Under the pieces are notes generated by a model. The model saw only the letters and a list, made by a program, of their open reading frames with translations, made no database searches and was not told where the DNA came from. A DNA stretch of 64,000 nt. Origin: Tuctoria greenei (taxonomy: Eukaryota; Streptophyta; Magnoliopsida; Poales; Poaceae). Shown in pieces: positions 32,687 to 44,757 of the stretch. The DNA lies in NCBI GenBank assembly GCA_036927565.1, contig JAYESD010000010.1:39797298-39861297 (forward strand). The letters are read 5' to 3'. Position 1 is the first letter of the stretch, and each line of letters starts with the position of its first letter. Made by a program: the position numbers and the translations under genes.

Positions 32687-33907
32687 TGTCGAAGTGTAGC
32701 AAAGACACTTTCCTCGGGCCTGCTAAGAAGCAGCCCACGGAGGTTCTTTTTTAGGAGGGGCTAGTCCCAAGAGCTTGCGCGCGCGACAGAGATGGTGAAC
32801 ACTGGGGTTTTTACGTGGTTCGGGCCGCTGGAGCATAACACCCTATGTCCACGGTGTAAGTTGTATTGCTTGAGTGTTTGGTGTGCTTGAGAGCTTGAGT
32901 GTGTGGTGTGCTTGAGAAAGCTTGAGTGCTATGAACTGGTCTATCTAAGATGGTGGCTACCTGATCCTTTTATAGTCCAAGGGCAGACACTCTTACAAGT
33001 GGGTCCCAGGGCCCGATAGGAGGCCCCGAGGAAATCCTAACCCTGTACAAGATCTAGGGTTTTATCACTACCAGCCGCCTCGGACCATGGCTTGAAGACT
33101 CGGTGTCTTGCCGCGCTGAACGCCAAAGGCTAAACCTAGATGTTGATGGTGGTAGGGAATGTCCCATCTGTCATGTTGTTGCATCCCACCTCGTTAGCAG
33201 TGTTTGTAGCACTACGACGGCTCCACTGTGATGTAACTGGGCATAGTGGCACCTGACAGAGGCGTGTGCCACGCCCTTGCACCTGGGGAAGGTGCATGCC
33301 TCCAATGCGAGAGTGGAAAGAGCACGTCACTCTTAACTCCCATGACATATCGCCCAGAGTGAGCTGTTGGCCACGTGGTAGGTTCGGAGCCCACCTCGGA
33401 GGAGAGGCGGGGTTCGAGCCTACGGGGCACGCGGCCGGTCCGGAGCTCACCTCTGAGGAGAGGCGGGGTCCGAGTCCACGAGGCACGTGGCAAGTCCGGA
33501 GCCCACTTCTGATGGAGGCGGGGTTCGGGAATGCTAGACGCGTGGCAGGTCTGGAGCCTACCTCTGAGGAGAGGCGGGTTCCGTGCTCACGTGGCAGGTC
33601 TGGAGCCCTCCTCTAAGGACACGCGGGATACGAGCCCGCGGGGCACGTGGCAAGTCTGGAGCCCACCTCTAAGGAGAGGGAGTGTCCGTGCCCACGGGGC
33701 ACGTGGCAGGTCCGGAGCCCACCTCTCACGATAGCCGGGGTCCGGGCCCGCGGGGCACGTGGCATGTTCACAGCCTACCTCTAAGGAGAGGCGGGGTCCG
33801 GGCCTGCTGGACACGTGGTAGCTCCGAGCTTGCCTGTGCAGTGGAGGCAAGGTTCTTAGCCGCTTCCATCCTGTGCGCGAGGGTAGCCGATATGCAGGGT
33901 ACCGACA
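32687..33907 (-). repeat. Solo LTR F (1221 bp), duplication ACATG
   Basis: Ends are TGTCGAAGTG and GGTACCGACA, forming a TGTCG/CGACA inverted terminal repeat. ACATG flanks it at 32682-32686 and 33908-33912. The minus strand has a TATA box near 32968-32975 (tataaaagga). The block at 32812-32850 (acgtggttcgggccgct) resembles the LTR of element B, so the orientation is minus and the group probably Tat-like. No internal region is present. Its U3 side is filled by a 56-bp minisatellite. Short GC-rich ORFs are repeat artefacts. Confidence 0.92.
33373..33863. repeat. 56-bp minisatellite inside LTR F, about nine units
   Basis: Units begin ACGTGGCAGGTCCGGAGCCC or a close variant and contain CTCTRAGGAGAGGCGGGGTC and a CCCACGGGGC-type end. 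Units 1-8 fill 440 bases (33373-33812), mostly 56 bp with one of about 49; a ninth decayed unit follows. The U3 position suggests an enhancer-like array. ACGTGGC is the core of plant G-box/ABRE-type sites, so each unit carries one. It is not coding, because the unit length is not a multiple of three. Confidence 0.9.
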
Positions 33908-33912
33908 ACATG

Positions 33913-34565
33913 GCTACAATAAAAGAAAAAGAAAATACATGTACATGTGCAAGAGCATGAGAAAAGAATAGAAAGAATAAGTAGCCATATTTAATCCTCA
34001 CAATAAAGAGAGTGCGTACAAAGGAGTCATCTTCATATTTCCACTTCACAAATATTCCATCACAAATCTTGATCAAAAGTATGATTTGTTTTCTCCTAAG
34101 GCTTACTCTTTTCACTTAGCAATATATGTGTTGCAAATACGCCTACTCTTGATCCCTACCAAACTCCACATATAAGCCTTATTTAGATGTAGGACAAGAA
34201 AGGCATTGCCTTGGTGAGGATATAAATACCACTTACCACATAGGAGTGATTGAGAGTATCATTTGAGGAACCTAAATTCAACACACTTTGAAACTCTCTG
34301 AAATTCGAGTGGGACTTAAAAATTAGGTGATGCATGCTCACTTTGTTGTTCTATCCTTCAACACCACAAGAAAAGGATAAGGCATAAGCCCCATGATGAC
34401 TAAGAAAAAAAGGTGAGGTACCATAGCCAATTTATTCAATGCAAGGTAGAATGTTTTGTTGTGCACTTGGTAGTTTTGAGAGATAGGACATTGTAGCAGC
34501 TCCAGACAACAAACTAAGCCTTCATCTTTGCTTTGGGACGAGCAAAGGGTAATCTTCGGGGATTT
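33913..34565 (+). other. 3' UTR of element C, after F, ending in a purine tract
   Basis: AT-rich non-coding sequence. Near the end it holds CTTTGCTTTGGGACGAGCAA, a stretch that, from memory, precedes the 3' LTR in many grass Athila-like elements, and then the weak purine tract CTTCGGGGATTT. No ORF of note. Confidence 0.65.
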
Positions 34566-36168
34566 TGTTGATGATCATTATATACTAATTTCGACCATCA
34601 ATATAACTCAATTATGTGAAAAAATAAATATTTCTTACACACATCATCTTTAAATTTAACATAATTCTACTTGTACTTGCACAAATAGTGCATGCAAGAG
34701 TTTTTATGCAGAAATGATGAAGAATGAGGGAAGCAACCCTGAACAATACCACCCCAACCAATCACGCGGTGACATGTGGCATCACGTGGATCCATGGACC
34801 CATTCTCAGGCATATCCGAGGGAATCCAACGTCGATTCACGCGGGGATGAGGTATGGACCCACCTATCAGCCACCAGGAGAAAGCACAGTCGATGGGGGC
34901 TAGGACCAGGCCGACTCCTTGTCGAGTACTTGGTCTGGGTGCCAAACCTGATCAGCCGACGCGTGGCACTCTTCTGTGGTGCCCTAAAGACGGTGGTGAC
35001 TGATTCGTGCGCTTTTGGTGGCGGGAACCTCCTATACTCCGTGTATAAATAGGGTGGAGGCCTCACTTCACACACGCATTACTCAAGCATTCTCTCATTG
35101 TGTACACAAATTCTCTCTAGTCCTTAGTGAAGGTTGGGTAGTAGAGAGGAGCCTCTAGTCCCAAATCTAAATTAGGAAAGATATGGCTCATGTATCTTTC
35201 TTTCCCTTTTTGACTTTATGCATTATAATGATATTATTACTAGTCTATCTTTATTCATATACTTGGACAAAGCGTTTCTTATTTGATTGTGGAGTCAATG
35301 TATGTGCTAGGTGTAGATGTTATTATGATCTGATCGTAATGCACTTATCATGTTGTCATAAACATTATACACCACCACTATAGTATAATTAGGTAATAAT
35401 ATGATTATGTTAATATGAATATGTTAGTGTTTGGTCCAAACATTGGTTCAACGATGTTTAGGTTAGTCATTGCCTTATAGAGGTACTTGTACTCGAGCCT
35501 CTAAGGTATTTACATAATATGTAAGCATGGTGCTTAGATAGTTAAGTAGCGTTGGAAGTATCATAGACTCACGGGTTTTAGGGGTAGGCGGCAGGTGATG
35601 ACAACCCTGTCCGTCCTTCGTACTCTCCCACGTTCAGCTACGTTACAAGCTCTTTGTGGGAATCGTCCTGGTTTTGCCAGGGCTAAAACAGTGCCCGTTG
35701 TGTTGGATCACTAAGCCCTAGTATTTATCGTTAGCATACTCATATGTACACTAACAGGCTATGTATATGAGTAATTAGAGTATAGTAGGAGTAGCTTCAT
35801 CATGTAACTTGACCTTCACTAGGACATCCTTACCCATTAGTATAAATTGCTTAAGTGTGTGTCACACTATCTCCACTACATCATTTACCCATCCTACTGG
35901 AATCCTCACTAGAAAACCCTACTCTTCCTATGATTTTGACACTCTTGACTTGCCTTCCTTTGGGAGAAAATAAATATGATACCCTAGGGAATACTCTCGA
36001 ATGAAATGCTACAACGATACTTTCCATGCACTTGCGGAACACATCTTGCTTTGTCTTAGATTTGCCTAGTGCCAACTGCGTTACTCGCATGTGTTGCTAG
36101 GATGAACTGTAGATGTTAAAAAATACCAACATAAGCCACATCTATTCGAAAAGATATTGGCTCCAACA
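34566..36168 (+). repeat. 3' LTR of element C (about 1.6 kb)
   Basis: Starts TGTTGATGATCATTATATAC after the purine tract. A TATA box (GTATAAATAGG) lies at 35043-35052. The right end is placed at CTCCAACA (36168), which mirrors the TGTTG start; an alternative is CCAACA at 36132. The two choices differ by a stretch containing ATTGGCTCCAACAGTGGGA, which also looks like a PBS, so the exact edge is open. It abuts the gag of G. Confidence 0.6.
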
Positions 36169-36199
36169 GTGGGATTATAAAGGACATTCACTATTACCC

Positions 36200-37260
36200 C
36201 TCGAATAAGGTATCAAATTGGTTCTAAGGGTGAGTTTACCTGAATAACTTCAGGTGAAAGCTCAACCACCGCCGTTCCCTACTCATGATCGAGGTCAACT
36301 CCTTGATCATTTTCTGAAGGAATTTTACTTTGGGCGGATCAAGGAGTGAGGAATATAATGATGGTTTCATTCCATAACAATACTTCGAGGCATTCCCAAA
36401 ATCTTGAAAAAGATCTTCCTCAAAGCATAATGGAGATCTTCTTTCTCCTATCTTGGGTTAGGGAACTCCGATGGTCAAATTTCTTCTTCTTTCGGTGTTT
36501 TTTGTTCGGGTGGGGACCTCATAGTCACAACTTGAGATGAACATGGTATGGGTTCCGGTGTGACTATGTGAGGGATCCTCTTGTCTTGACTTGGCTTCCT
36601 CTTGAGGAGGTTCATTAAGACCTGCGATGAAGGATACATTTTCTAGAATTGTGTCTATAATATCCCTTCCTTCAATCGGTGTCTTGTGGAGGAAAGACCC
36701 TCCAACCGTAATGTCGAGGTATATGGCAGAATCCTTGTCAAGCCTGAAACAAAAGTCTTGTAATAACACATGTTCGGGAATAGACAAGTTCGGGCCCATT
36801 TTGGTTAGCAATGAGAATCTAGACTAGGCTGCACCTATAGATTCCTTCTCGATTTGCTGAAAGTTGAGAATTTCCCTTTGTAGAGAGGCTACTTGGGAGA
36901 GTGAAAAGAATGCAAGACAAAAATTATCTCAAACTTCTTTCCATTTTCCATTTGCACTCTCAAAGCCACTGCTTTGCTCTTCCCTTTAGAGAAAAGGGAA
37001 ACGATTTCCACTTAAGGGTCTCTTGTGTCATGCCCTCGATTAGAAGGCATAAACACAATTGCTCAAACTCTCGCAGGTGATGGTAGGGATTTTCACAATA
37101 TGTCCTGAGTAGGATTGCTCCCTAACCATGGCTTTAAAGCCAGGGTGGAGGTTATAGCTAGTTGAGCAAATGGATCTACCGATGGCGGAGGCTCAAAGAA
37201 TTCATCCCTAGGACCATATAGAGAAAGAATGGTGAGTTGCTCCATAGTGTGGATGGTAAA
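36200..37260 (-). pseudogene. gag of element G (Athila-like, frameshifted)
   Basis: Starts near 37245 with MEQLTILSLYGPRDEFFEPP, a Pro-rich N-terminus, then continues in other frames. The recognisable gag block MGPNLSIPEHVLLQDFCFRL, DKDSAIYLDITVGGSFLHKT, EGRDIIDTILENVSF is at about 36800-36640. The stretch runs on with traces to about 36200 in shifted frames before the C LTR begins. The EHVLLQ...LDI...GGSFLHKT pattern is typical of Athila-like grass gag. Several shifts make it a pseudogene. Confidence 0.7.
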
Positions 37261-37355
37261 GGAAAGGAATAATGATAAATAAAATTTTGATATGAGGGTG
37301 AACAAGGTTCAAATATCAACAGCAACTGTTCCCCTCCAAAAGTGCTAGAAATGCT

Positions 37356-38168
37356 TGTTGATGGTTGGTACGTCATAGATGAAAACCCGCAAGCGCACGG
37401 AGATCGCTGTAGCATTTCCCCTTAAAGAGTATGCCCAAGGGTATCGTATCCAAGGAACGTGTGTGCTAATCTTCTAACTAGTTCACCAATAGACACAAAG
37501 CTTGGTGATAGGCAAGGGGCAGAGAGGATTTCCTAAGAGAAGGGTTTCTAATTCAAGGGAAGTCGATCAATAGCTACATGTATTGGGCACGGGCTTACCC
37601 TGGTCTGCGAGATGACTCTCACCAAGAGCCTACATTGTAGCCAAACGTAGATGATTACAACCGAAAGATAGGGCTATCACCACCTACTGGCTACCTCTAC
37701 AACCCGTGGACTACATGATAATCAAAGGTAATGTCAAGCGTAGACACCACGCCTACGCTATAGATTACTTCCCTATCCTCTCTTGCAAAGACATGGGCCT
37801 CTAAATGAATAGAGCAATGAACGAACAAGCAACTAAGGAATTAACATGCTTGAATTAAATAAATGAAATCATGTACCACACTCGAATTGGAAATGATCGT
37901 CGAGGTACAAGGGTGAGTTCGGCAAGTCCGAACCCAATCCTTAAGTGGAAGAAGCCCGACAAGTCGAAGCCTCCTCCTCTCCTCTTTGTAACTCTCTCCC
38001 TACTTTCTAAGCACTTGGGCGGCACTACGCCTTTGGAGTGGAGTACTAGACTCAATATTTTGGTGTGTGGAGAAGATTGAGCCTCTACCTCCTATTTATA
38101 CCGTCCAATGGTCGGTTTGGCAACAGGATAAGTGCAAGAATCCGTTGGCATCGTTATCAGAGAGCCGT
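37356..38168 (-). repeat. Truncated 5' LTR of element G
   Basis: Inner edge TGTTGATGG at 37356, preceded by a decayed PBS-like run (cccctccaaaagtgctagaa). It contains the GCAAGCGCACGG and GGTATCGTATCC stretches that recur in plant Athila-like LTRs. The minus-strand TATA box is at 38091-38100 (tataaatagg). Only about 70 bases of U3 remain before J starts. Confidence 0.6.
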
Positions 38169-39607
38169 TGTAAGTGCATCTAGGCATCCCATTGGGTTTT
38201 GGATGATCGATGACAAACAAGTAAAGAGCTAATCAAATCTTTTGAGTGAGAGCAGGTCATATAAAGAAACAAAAGGGAAAAAGGTAGCTTTGATGGAAAA
38301 ATGATAAAGTAAAGGACAAAAGACTTAGCTTAGAAATTAGAGTCTTGGTTTGTGTGAGTCATCATCTCAAGAGCTTAATTGTTGCATGAGAATAATTAGA
38401 GGGGTAATCAAAACTAAAATTGACACACATATCGGACTAGTCCGTTTTACACCAGACTAGTCCGCACTCCACTGTCACTTTACACACTTAGCCAATTTTC
38501 TCAGACAATCATTCACTAGACTTGTTCGTTCTTGAATGGACTAGTCTATTATATGCTATTGTATCACATCGGACTTGTCTAACATCAGTCAATTAAATTC
38601 AAAGGTACTTACTGTATCACATTAGACTTTTCTGTTCCGCCACGGACTAGTCCGTTATACCTTACTGTACGTTTTTCGAAGTAGCCCGCCTCAGTGCCGA
38701 CTAGTCTGGTCTTTTAGGGTTTATACACTTTAATTAGAACTGTGGCGGCACTTAACCTAAAAGTGGCACTTCATCACACCGAACTTGACCGGAGTCCACC
38801 ACAGACTAGTCCGGACTCATAGAAACATAACAGTCACTTTTTGAGACCTCTATAAAAAGAGGAACCACAACTTATTTCACATGAATTACGAACCCTAGCG
38901 CCACCAGTACATCCAAGAGCATAAAACAATCCTCTCCATACATTCTAAGGCCCTAAGAGTCACATCTCTGGGAGTTGGGAATTGGGAAAGAGAGAGTGAT
39001 GATCTCATCGACATTGAGCTCTTGGGTTTGATTTCTCTCACACACTCCTGTTAATCATTGTATAATTTTTAAGTGTGATGATCTTTGATTCACTTGTAAA
39101 CTTGTGGGAGCCCTCAACCTATGAGGAAGCCCCAAAAACTTGGTCGATACCTCATTCATTAGTGGAGATCAACTCTGCCTTCATGGTGAATTGGTTAGGG
39201 AAGGGTTGGTGAACACTTGGCTTTGTGTGAGCTCCTTAATAAGGACGTAGATCCCTCGTGTGGGATTGAACCTCGATAAAAATCGTTTTTCTCATGTGTT
39301 CTTGACTCGTACTTTCAATTTCATCAATAGCTAGGGCTTAACTTGATCATAATTGTGATTTACATTAATCTTGTGATCCACATGTCATTTAGTTCTTATA
39401 CATACTTGTTAAAGTTATTAAAGTAGTTTCATACTTGCTGCTGCGTTAAATTCAAAGAAAACACAAAAGCATTTAAGTTTGATCACTGTGTTGTTGAACC
39501 GCGAACTAGTCCGCACAAATATCGAACTAGTTCGGTCCCTGATATTTAACAGAGTTTCATTAAGTGTTTTAGGAATTCAAAAGGCCTATTCACCCCCTCT
39601 AGGTACA
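38169..39607 (+). repeat. 5' LTR of element J (about 1.44 kb)
   Basis: Ends TGTAAGTGCA and CTCTAGGTACA. It contains repeated palindromes: CGGACTAGTCCG exactly at 38433-38444 and 38643-38654, and near-copies at 38454, 38561, 38697, 38803 and 39503. These lie mostly in the U3 side. The inner edge is judged by the TACA terminus and the closeness of the gag ATG. Confidence 0.7.
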
Positions 39608-39661
39608 TTGAGTTGATCAAAGTCGGACTCCGTATCAAGATACTAATCGCTCGGAGAGACA

Positions 39662-41461
39662 ATGGCCAACGAGAAGTAAAATCAAATTCTGGAAAAGCCC
39701 ATCGATCACGATTCTCAAGACACTAGGATGTTCGACGTGCTCAAGGAGTATGAGCATGATGATGAAGAAGTCATCCTTCTCAAGGCACTTCTAAGGAAGA
39801 AACTCATGAGCCAAAAGGGAAAAAAGGAAGATGACAAGCCTAAGGGGAGTGGTAACCAAGACTACTCCCATTATCCTTTTGAATATGAGTGTCTTAATTA
39901 CAATAATCATTATCTTACAATTCCTATGGGTAAGCCTCCACATTTTGATGGAAATGATTACACAATGTGGAAGCATAATATGAAGATGCATCTCATTTTC
40001 TTAAACCCAAGTATTTGCCATATTGTGTGTACAGGTTTAGATATCTCGAACACCGACGATGAACTTCCTCCGGAGCAAGCTCAAGCTATTCACCATAATG
40101 CACAACCTTCCTCGGTGATCACCTCATCACTAAGCCAGGAGGAGTTCGATGGACTCGAAGTTGCTAAACATATGGAACACCCTCAAGATGGGCGTGAAGG
40201 AAATTGCTCCTTTCGTGAAGCAAAAATTGAGATGATTGAGGGGGGAGCTAGGGAGGTTTGCTATGGAGGATGGTGAAACTCCTCAAGACATGTACAATCG
40301 CATGAAGGTTCTCATCAACAAGAGTAGAGCCTATGGGAGCAAGAAGTGGACTAACCATGAAGTGGTCAAAAGGATTATTAGAGCTTTTATGCCAAGAAAT
40401 GTAACGTTATGTTCCATGATCCATGAAAGCACGGGCTCCACAAAAAGACTCCGGATGAGCTGTTGGGCAAAATCAGAAATCACGAGATGATGGAGAAGGA
40501 AGGTCAATGTCTGAAGAGTCTTGCCGAGCTCACCTGTTCCAAGAGGAAGGAAGTCGCACCCAAAGCAACTTGCAAACCAAAACGAAAAGAAGTCCATGAA
40601 GTGCAAGATGATGAAGATAGAGATGATGTAAGCAGACATGGACAATAAGGAGATGGTTCTCTTCATCAAAAATTCAAGCGCATGATGAGGAGAAGAAGAG
40701 GTGACAACTCCAATGAAGGCAACAAGAAAGAAAAAGGAAAATCTAAAGCTTGGCGAACTTACTACAATTGTGGCGAACATATGCACTTCATGGTTGATTG
40801 CCAATATGAAGAGAACAAGAAGAAGAAGAAGAAAGAGTCAAAGCCACAAGACAAGAAAAGTTCAAGAAGAAGAAGCAAGTGGGTCAAGCACACATTGGCA
40901 AGGAGTGGCACTCAAGCGATGAGTCCTCCTCCGAAGATGAAGATGGGGTGGCAACCATTGCCATCAAGATGCCTACCATGAATACCACTCTCTTTGCTCA
41001 CTTGGGAGGGTGGAAGGGCTCGAACCACATTTGTCTCATGCCTAAGGAAGGCAAGAAAAAGGTTAAATCTAGATCTTCCTCTTTACCTTCTTTACATGAT
41101 GATGATTTTGATAGTAGTGATGAAAATGAACACATGCTTAAGGATTTAAGTAAAAGTGCACTTGCTAAAATGAAATTGTTGTTGGATGAGATATTTGAAA
41201 AAGAGGAGCTTATCAACCGACAAGAAGATATTCTCATCCTTCAAAAGGAGAGATATTTTGAAGTTGAAAAAAATCTCTCGAACTCGAAAGGAGAAGAGTG
41301 AAGCACTTGAGCATGAGCTAGCTATGAGCAAGGAAACTTGCTCAAATCTTAATGATTTGAACATTGTACTTAAGGATGAACTTGTTAACTTGACAAAAGT
41401 TAACAAGACTCTTCCAGTACAAGTTGAATCACTCAAGAAAAAGAGTTCCCTCCTCCTCTAA
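39662..41461 (+). pseudogene. gag of element J (Sirevirus-like, frameshifted)
   Basis: Capsid/nucleocapsid protein. Opens MANEK followed at once by TAA (39677-39679), then in frame MFDVLKEYEHDDEEVILLKA, MGKPPHFDGNDYTMWKHNMK and MHLIFLNPSICHIVCTGLDI, a copia gag core. Shifts near 40250 and 40480 follow (GETPQDMYNRMKVLINKSRA). The zinc knuckle reads YYNCGEHMHFMVDC: the first Cys of C-x2-C-x4-H-x4-C is Tyr. The C-terminal part is charged and coiled-coil-like (LSKSALAKMKLLLDEIFEKE, then ALEHELAMSKETCSNLNDLN). This long coiled-coil gag tail is typical of Sireviruses. K interrupts soon after. Confidence 0.78.
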
Positions 41462-41514
41462 GAGTTCATCTTCTTCAAATATCAAGTCCATCCCACTAAA
41501 GACATGTAATTTCA

Positions 41515-44500
41515 TGTGACACCCGGTTCTGAAAAATGAACCAAGTGTAGTGTATGTGTGCCCAGGATGTTGTTTCACACATACACATCAACATCACAAA
41601 TGATAATCAGAATTTAACCATGTCACGAATAATAGATATACCATGATTCTATTACAGCGGTAAATAATCTAGCATAGGCGACTCTAACTCCACAGGAAAT
41701 CGATGGTAGTACGCACGTCTAGTGCTCCACGTTGTTTTCCAAAATAACTCATGCAGCTAGATTAATGTGGGAATAGCAAGCGTGAACACATATCGTACTC
41801 AGCAAGTGTGGGAAAATATGACATGTAGCTAAAAACAAGGAATGATAATAAATGGCTATTTGCTGAAAAGTACAGTTAAAACATATGAAAAGCATCCTAA
41901 AATGACTATGTGAATTAATCCCATCATATCCCAAATAATTGCCAATTATGTGTCCAACATCATCAACTACCATCATATTATATTCATCAATAATTATCCA
42001 TCCATATATACAATTCTTACCATCATCATCAACCATGATCATTTATCACAACTCAAACCACAACCATAACCAAACCATCCGAAATCCCAAGTTCCACTCT
42101 AATCATGTGAGGGTCCAGGTCGCTCATAACCGGGAGCATGACTATCATGATAGTTTTTAACACTCTAGAGAGGTTGTACCACTTTACCCTTTCAGTGACT
42201 AAGGAACCTCCATTATGCATGTGACCTATCGGTCACATTACACACTCCATCGATGTGTGGCCAAGAGATCACAAAATAGCCTTTACAAAGGGACTACCAG
42301 CTTATTCAGACCCACTAAGGTTTCAACGATGGTGATGCCTCCAACTGAGCACATCCAACCAATGGCCCCCTCTTGTGTCGTTCGGATCCCAATGCAGTCC
42401 CGCCACTATTGCAAACCCAACCGACTCCCATTCCCCGCTCCTCCAAATGATCCGAGTAGTGCTGGCAATACATCTTATTAATTGACTAAGCTGCACCCAT
42501 ACTTGGCCTTGTGGTGACACTGTTGTCCTAGCATATATTTGTATGAACCGGTCCTTAGATCTAAAGCAAGTGAAACCACCATAACATCCAAGTCAGTCCA
42601 CAATCCATGCTTGCTTAGATCTTCCAATCCCATGTTACCAATGAACCATATTCATCAATTCACTTCTTCCATAAGTGTATAAATTCATAATAAAGCCATT
42701 TAGTTGTTTCTCCATCCCAATTGATTAGAGCGAAGCAAAAAGGTAAAATACCCTTCACGACTCTCTATAACATATTCCAAGCGACAAGGATGGTCAAACA
42801 AGGCTAGTAAACACCTATCATAGGTTTCCCATCAATTTGACACAAGCATGCAGTTTTGCAAACAAAACATTTAAAAAAAGATCAAAATAGTCAAGGACAC
42901 TTGCCTTAATATTTTGCAATTCGATGCTCAAGCAATTCAAAGTCTTGCATATGAAGATCCTCGTATAATCGCTTCTCGATCATAACCTCTTGAGTGAATC
43001 GTCTACTTGCAATCAAGCACATACACAAACCAACAACAATGCAATCAATAATTTGCACATATGTTAATCAATATGCCATGATGTATATGCATGCAAAGTT
43101 CCATAGTTAATTATTTACGGTTGTTTATTAATTAGATGCAACTAGTTCATATGGGTACATGTGAGTTCACGGGTTTTAGCGATAATTAGGGTTGATGAAA
43201 TAAAATATGTGCAACTATAATTTAATTCCGAATATTAGATCTATTACATCATTAAAATTCGTCTCAAAAACGTATCCTACCGTAGGTGCAGCGGTTTTGA
43301 GGGTCGCGGGACGTAGCGTAGATGAAGTAGACGTTGGAGCGATCCTCCGGCGAAGAGACGACGACGGCACAACGATTTCCGACGGATGACAACTCCTTTC
43401 TTTTTCCTCCTCTTATATTTTTTATGGTCGTTTCCTTCTCTTCTCATCTTTGGTGGCTAGGGCTTTTTCTTCATTTCTCCAGGCGGCTGGCTCACGGGCG
43501 TGGGCGGTAGGGCCTTGCCCCTTTTTTTTCTAGCAGCTTTGGTTACAGTGCTCTCGGTTCCTTTTATAGGCAGCGGGCCACGGACTATGTATCAACGGGA
43601 CTCGGCACCCAGGCGTCGGGAGTCCCGAGCGGCACGGCACCGGATAACACCTGAGAGGCCTGCTCGGTTCTGAGTGGGCCAGCCCACAGGTGCCGCTCGG
43701 TTGTTTTTTTTTCTTTTTTTTCATCGGTGGTGCTCTGGCTGCCAGAGAGTCCAGTTGCATGTCTGGAAGCGCTGCTCGGAAACTTCCGGGCAGGTGCAGG
43801 AGCCCGGTGGAGGTTCCTGCTGCGGCAGGCTCCTTCCCCGTTGACTTTTGTTGTATTTTTTTGCAATATGTTTTTCCCCTTGTTCTGTGGCCAGTGCGGC
43901 CATGGTTCTATTTTCTTTTATTTCTTCTTTTTTACTTATTTATTTTTATTATTTTGTTGTTTATTATTTATTTATTTTTCTTAATTAATTATTATTTCTT
44001 TCTTTCCTTCCTTTTTGGTTATTTATTATTTCTTGGTTTGGTAAGGCTCTTTGTGCAACAAGTGATTAGATTGACTTTTTTTATTATTTATATATTTAGT
44101 GTGGTGAATTGTTAAAACGCATCAATCTAGAGTACCGGATAAGTCCGCAAAGGAACGGACTAGTCTGTTGTTGTACAAAAAGCTGATCGGAAAAGTCCGG
44201 TTCGGCGCCGGACAAGTAGATCCAAGGAACAGAAGGTTCAACGGACAAATCTAAGGTTTGTACAGTGAGGGACTTCAGACTAGTCTCTTGTTGTAACGGA
44301 TAAGTCCATGGTGAGTGAAAATTTGATTAATCCTTTGCATACCGGACTAGTCCGAGATTGATCCGGACAAATCCGTTGTTGTCCAGTAAAGGCATTCGAC
44401 TAGCCCGTTATTGGTCGGACTAATCTGGTGCCTGGCTCAACTTTTACTTGCATCTTTATTTCTAATTCTTTTAGGTTTGTTCCTTTTCATCCTACTTAAT

Positions 44501-44757
44501 GATTTTGCATGAACTCATCATATAATTAAACTATTATATATATATTTCTTTTATCTCATATTCATTATGGCAAATAAATTACTTTTAGCGTGTTTATTTT
44601 GGTAATTAATTTTCAATACTTGAGTAGGAATGCAAAATGCAAGATGAGATGCATATATATAATATATTTCTTTATAAAAACAATTTCTTCCTATTATTAA
44701 CTCTAAATTCCCATTTAAGTTTTTAATTTGTCGAAACTCGAAAATTAGGGTGTCACA
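41515..44757 (-). repeat. 3' LTR of K (3.24 kb)
   Basis: Minus-strand TATA (CTATAAAAGGAACC) at about 43559-43572. The plus strand shows a T/TA-rich run at about 43905-44040. A palindrome cluster (variants of CGGACTAGTCCG and CGGACAAGTCCG) occupies about 44130-44430, with one exact copy at 44343-44354. ORFs such as 43690-44115 are low-complexity Phe/Leu runs, not genes. Confidence 0.85.

Larger units (their letters stand above)
22781..36168 (+). mobile_element. Element C: Athila-like Ty3/gypsy with accessory ORF, no RT; holds A2 and F
   Basis: Once A2 (24436-30755) and F (32687-33907) are set aside, C reads: protease end, non-coding spacer with a TATA box, accessory ORF, 3' UTR, LTR. The protease type (DLGSSVSVMP, LGRPFLSTVDAHIDVG) is that of Athila-like elements. 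Reverse transcriptase, RNase H and integrase are absent between protease and accessory ORF, so C is a non-autonomous family or an internally deleted copy. The left end is cut by D2. The right end meets a minus-strand Athila-like gag (G). Confidence 0.75.
36169..38168 (-). mobile_element. Element G: Athila-like Ty3/gypsy, gag and 5' LTR
   Basis: On the minus strand a truncated LTR (38168 to 37356), a decayed PBS region and gag are in order. C has removed everything beyond mid-gag and J has removed the LTR upstream of about -70 from the TATA box. G and C are in opposite orientation and appear to be distinct insertions. Confidence 0.7.

Noticed and set aside
33266..33960. Overlapping GC-rich ORFs on both strands in LTR F
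   Set aside because: They are produced by the 56-bp minisatellite; the unit is not a multiple of three and frames rotate.
43690..44115. Hydrophobic ORF (Phe/Leu/Ile-rich) that looks like a membrane protein
   Set aside because: It is the translation of a T/TA-rich low-complexity run within the K LTR, and its counterpart in the other LTR is not kept as a frame.
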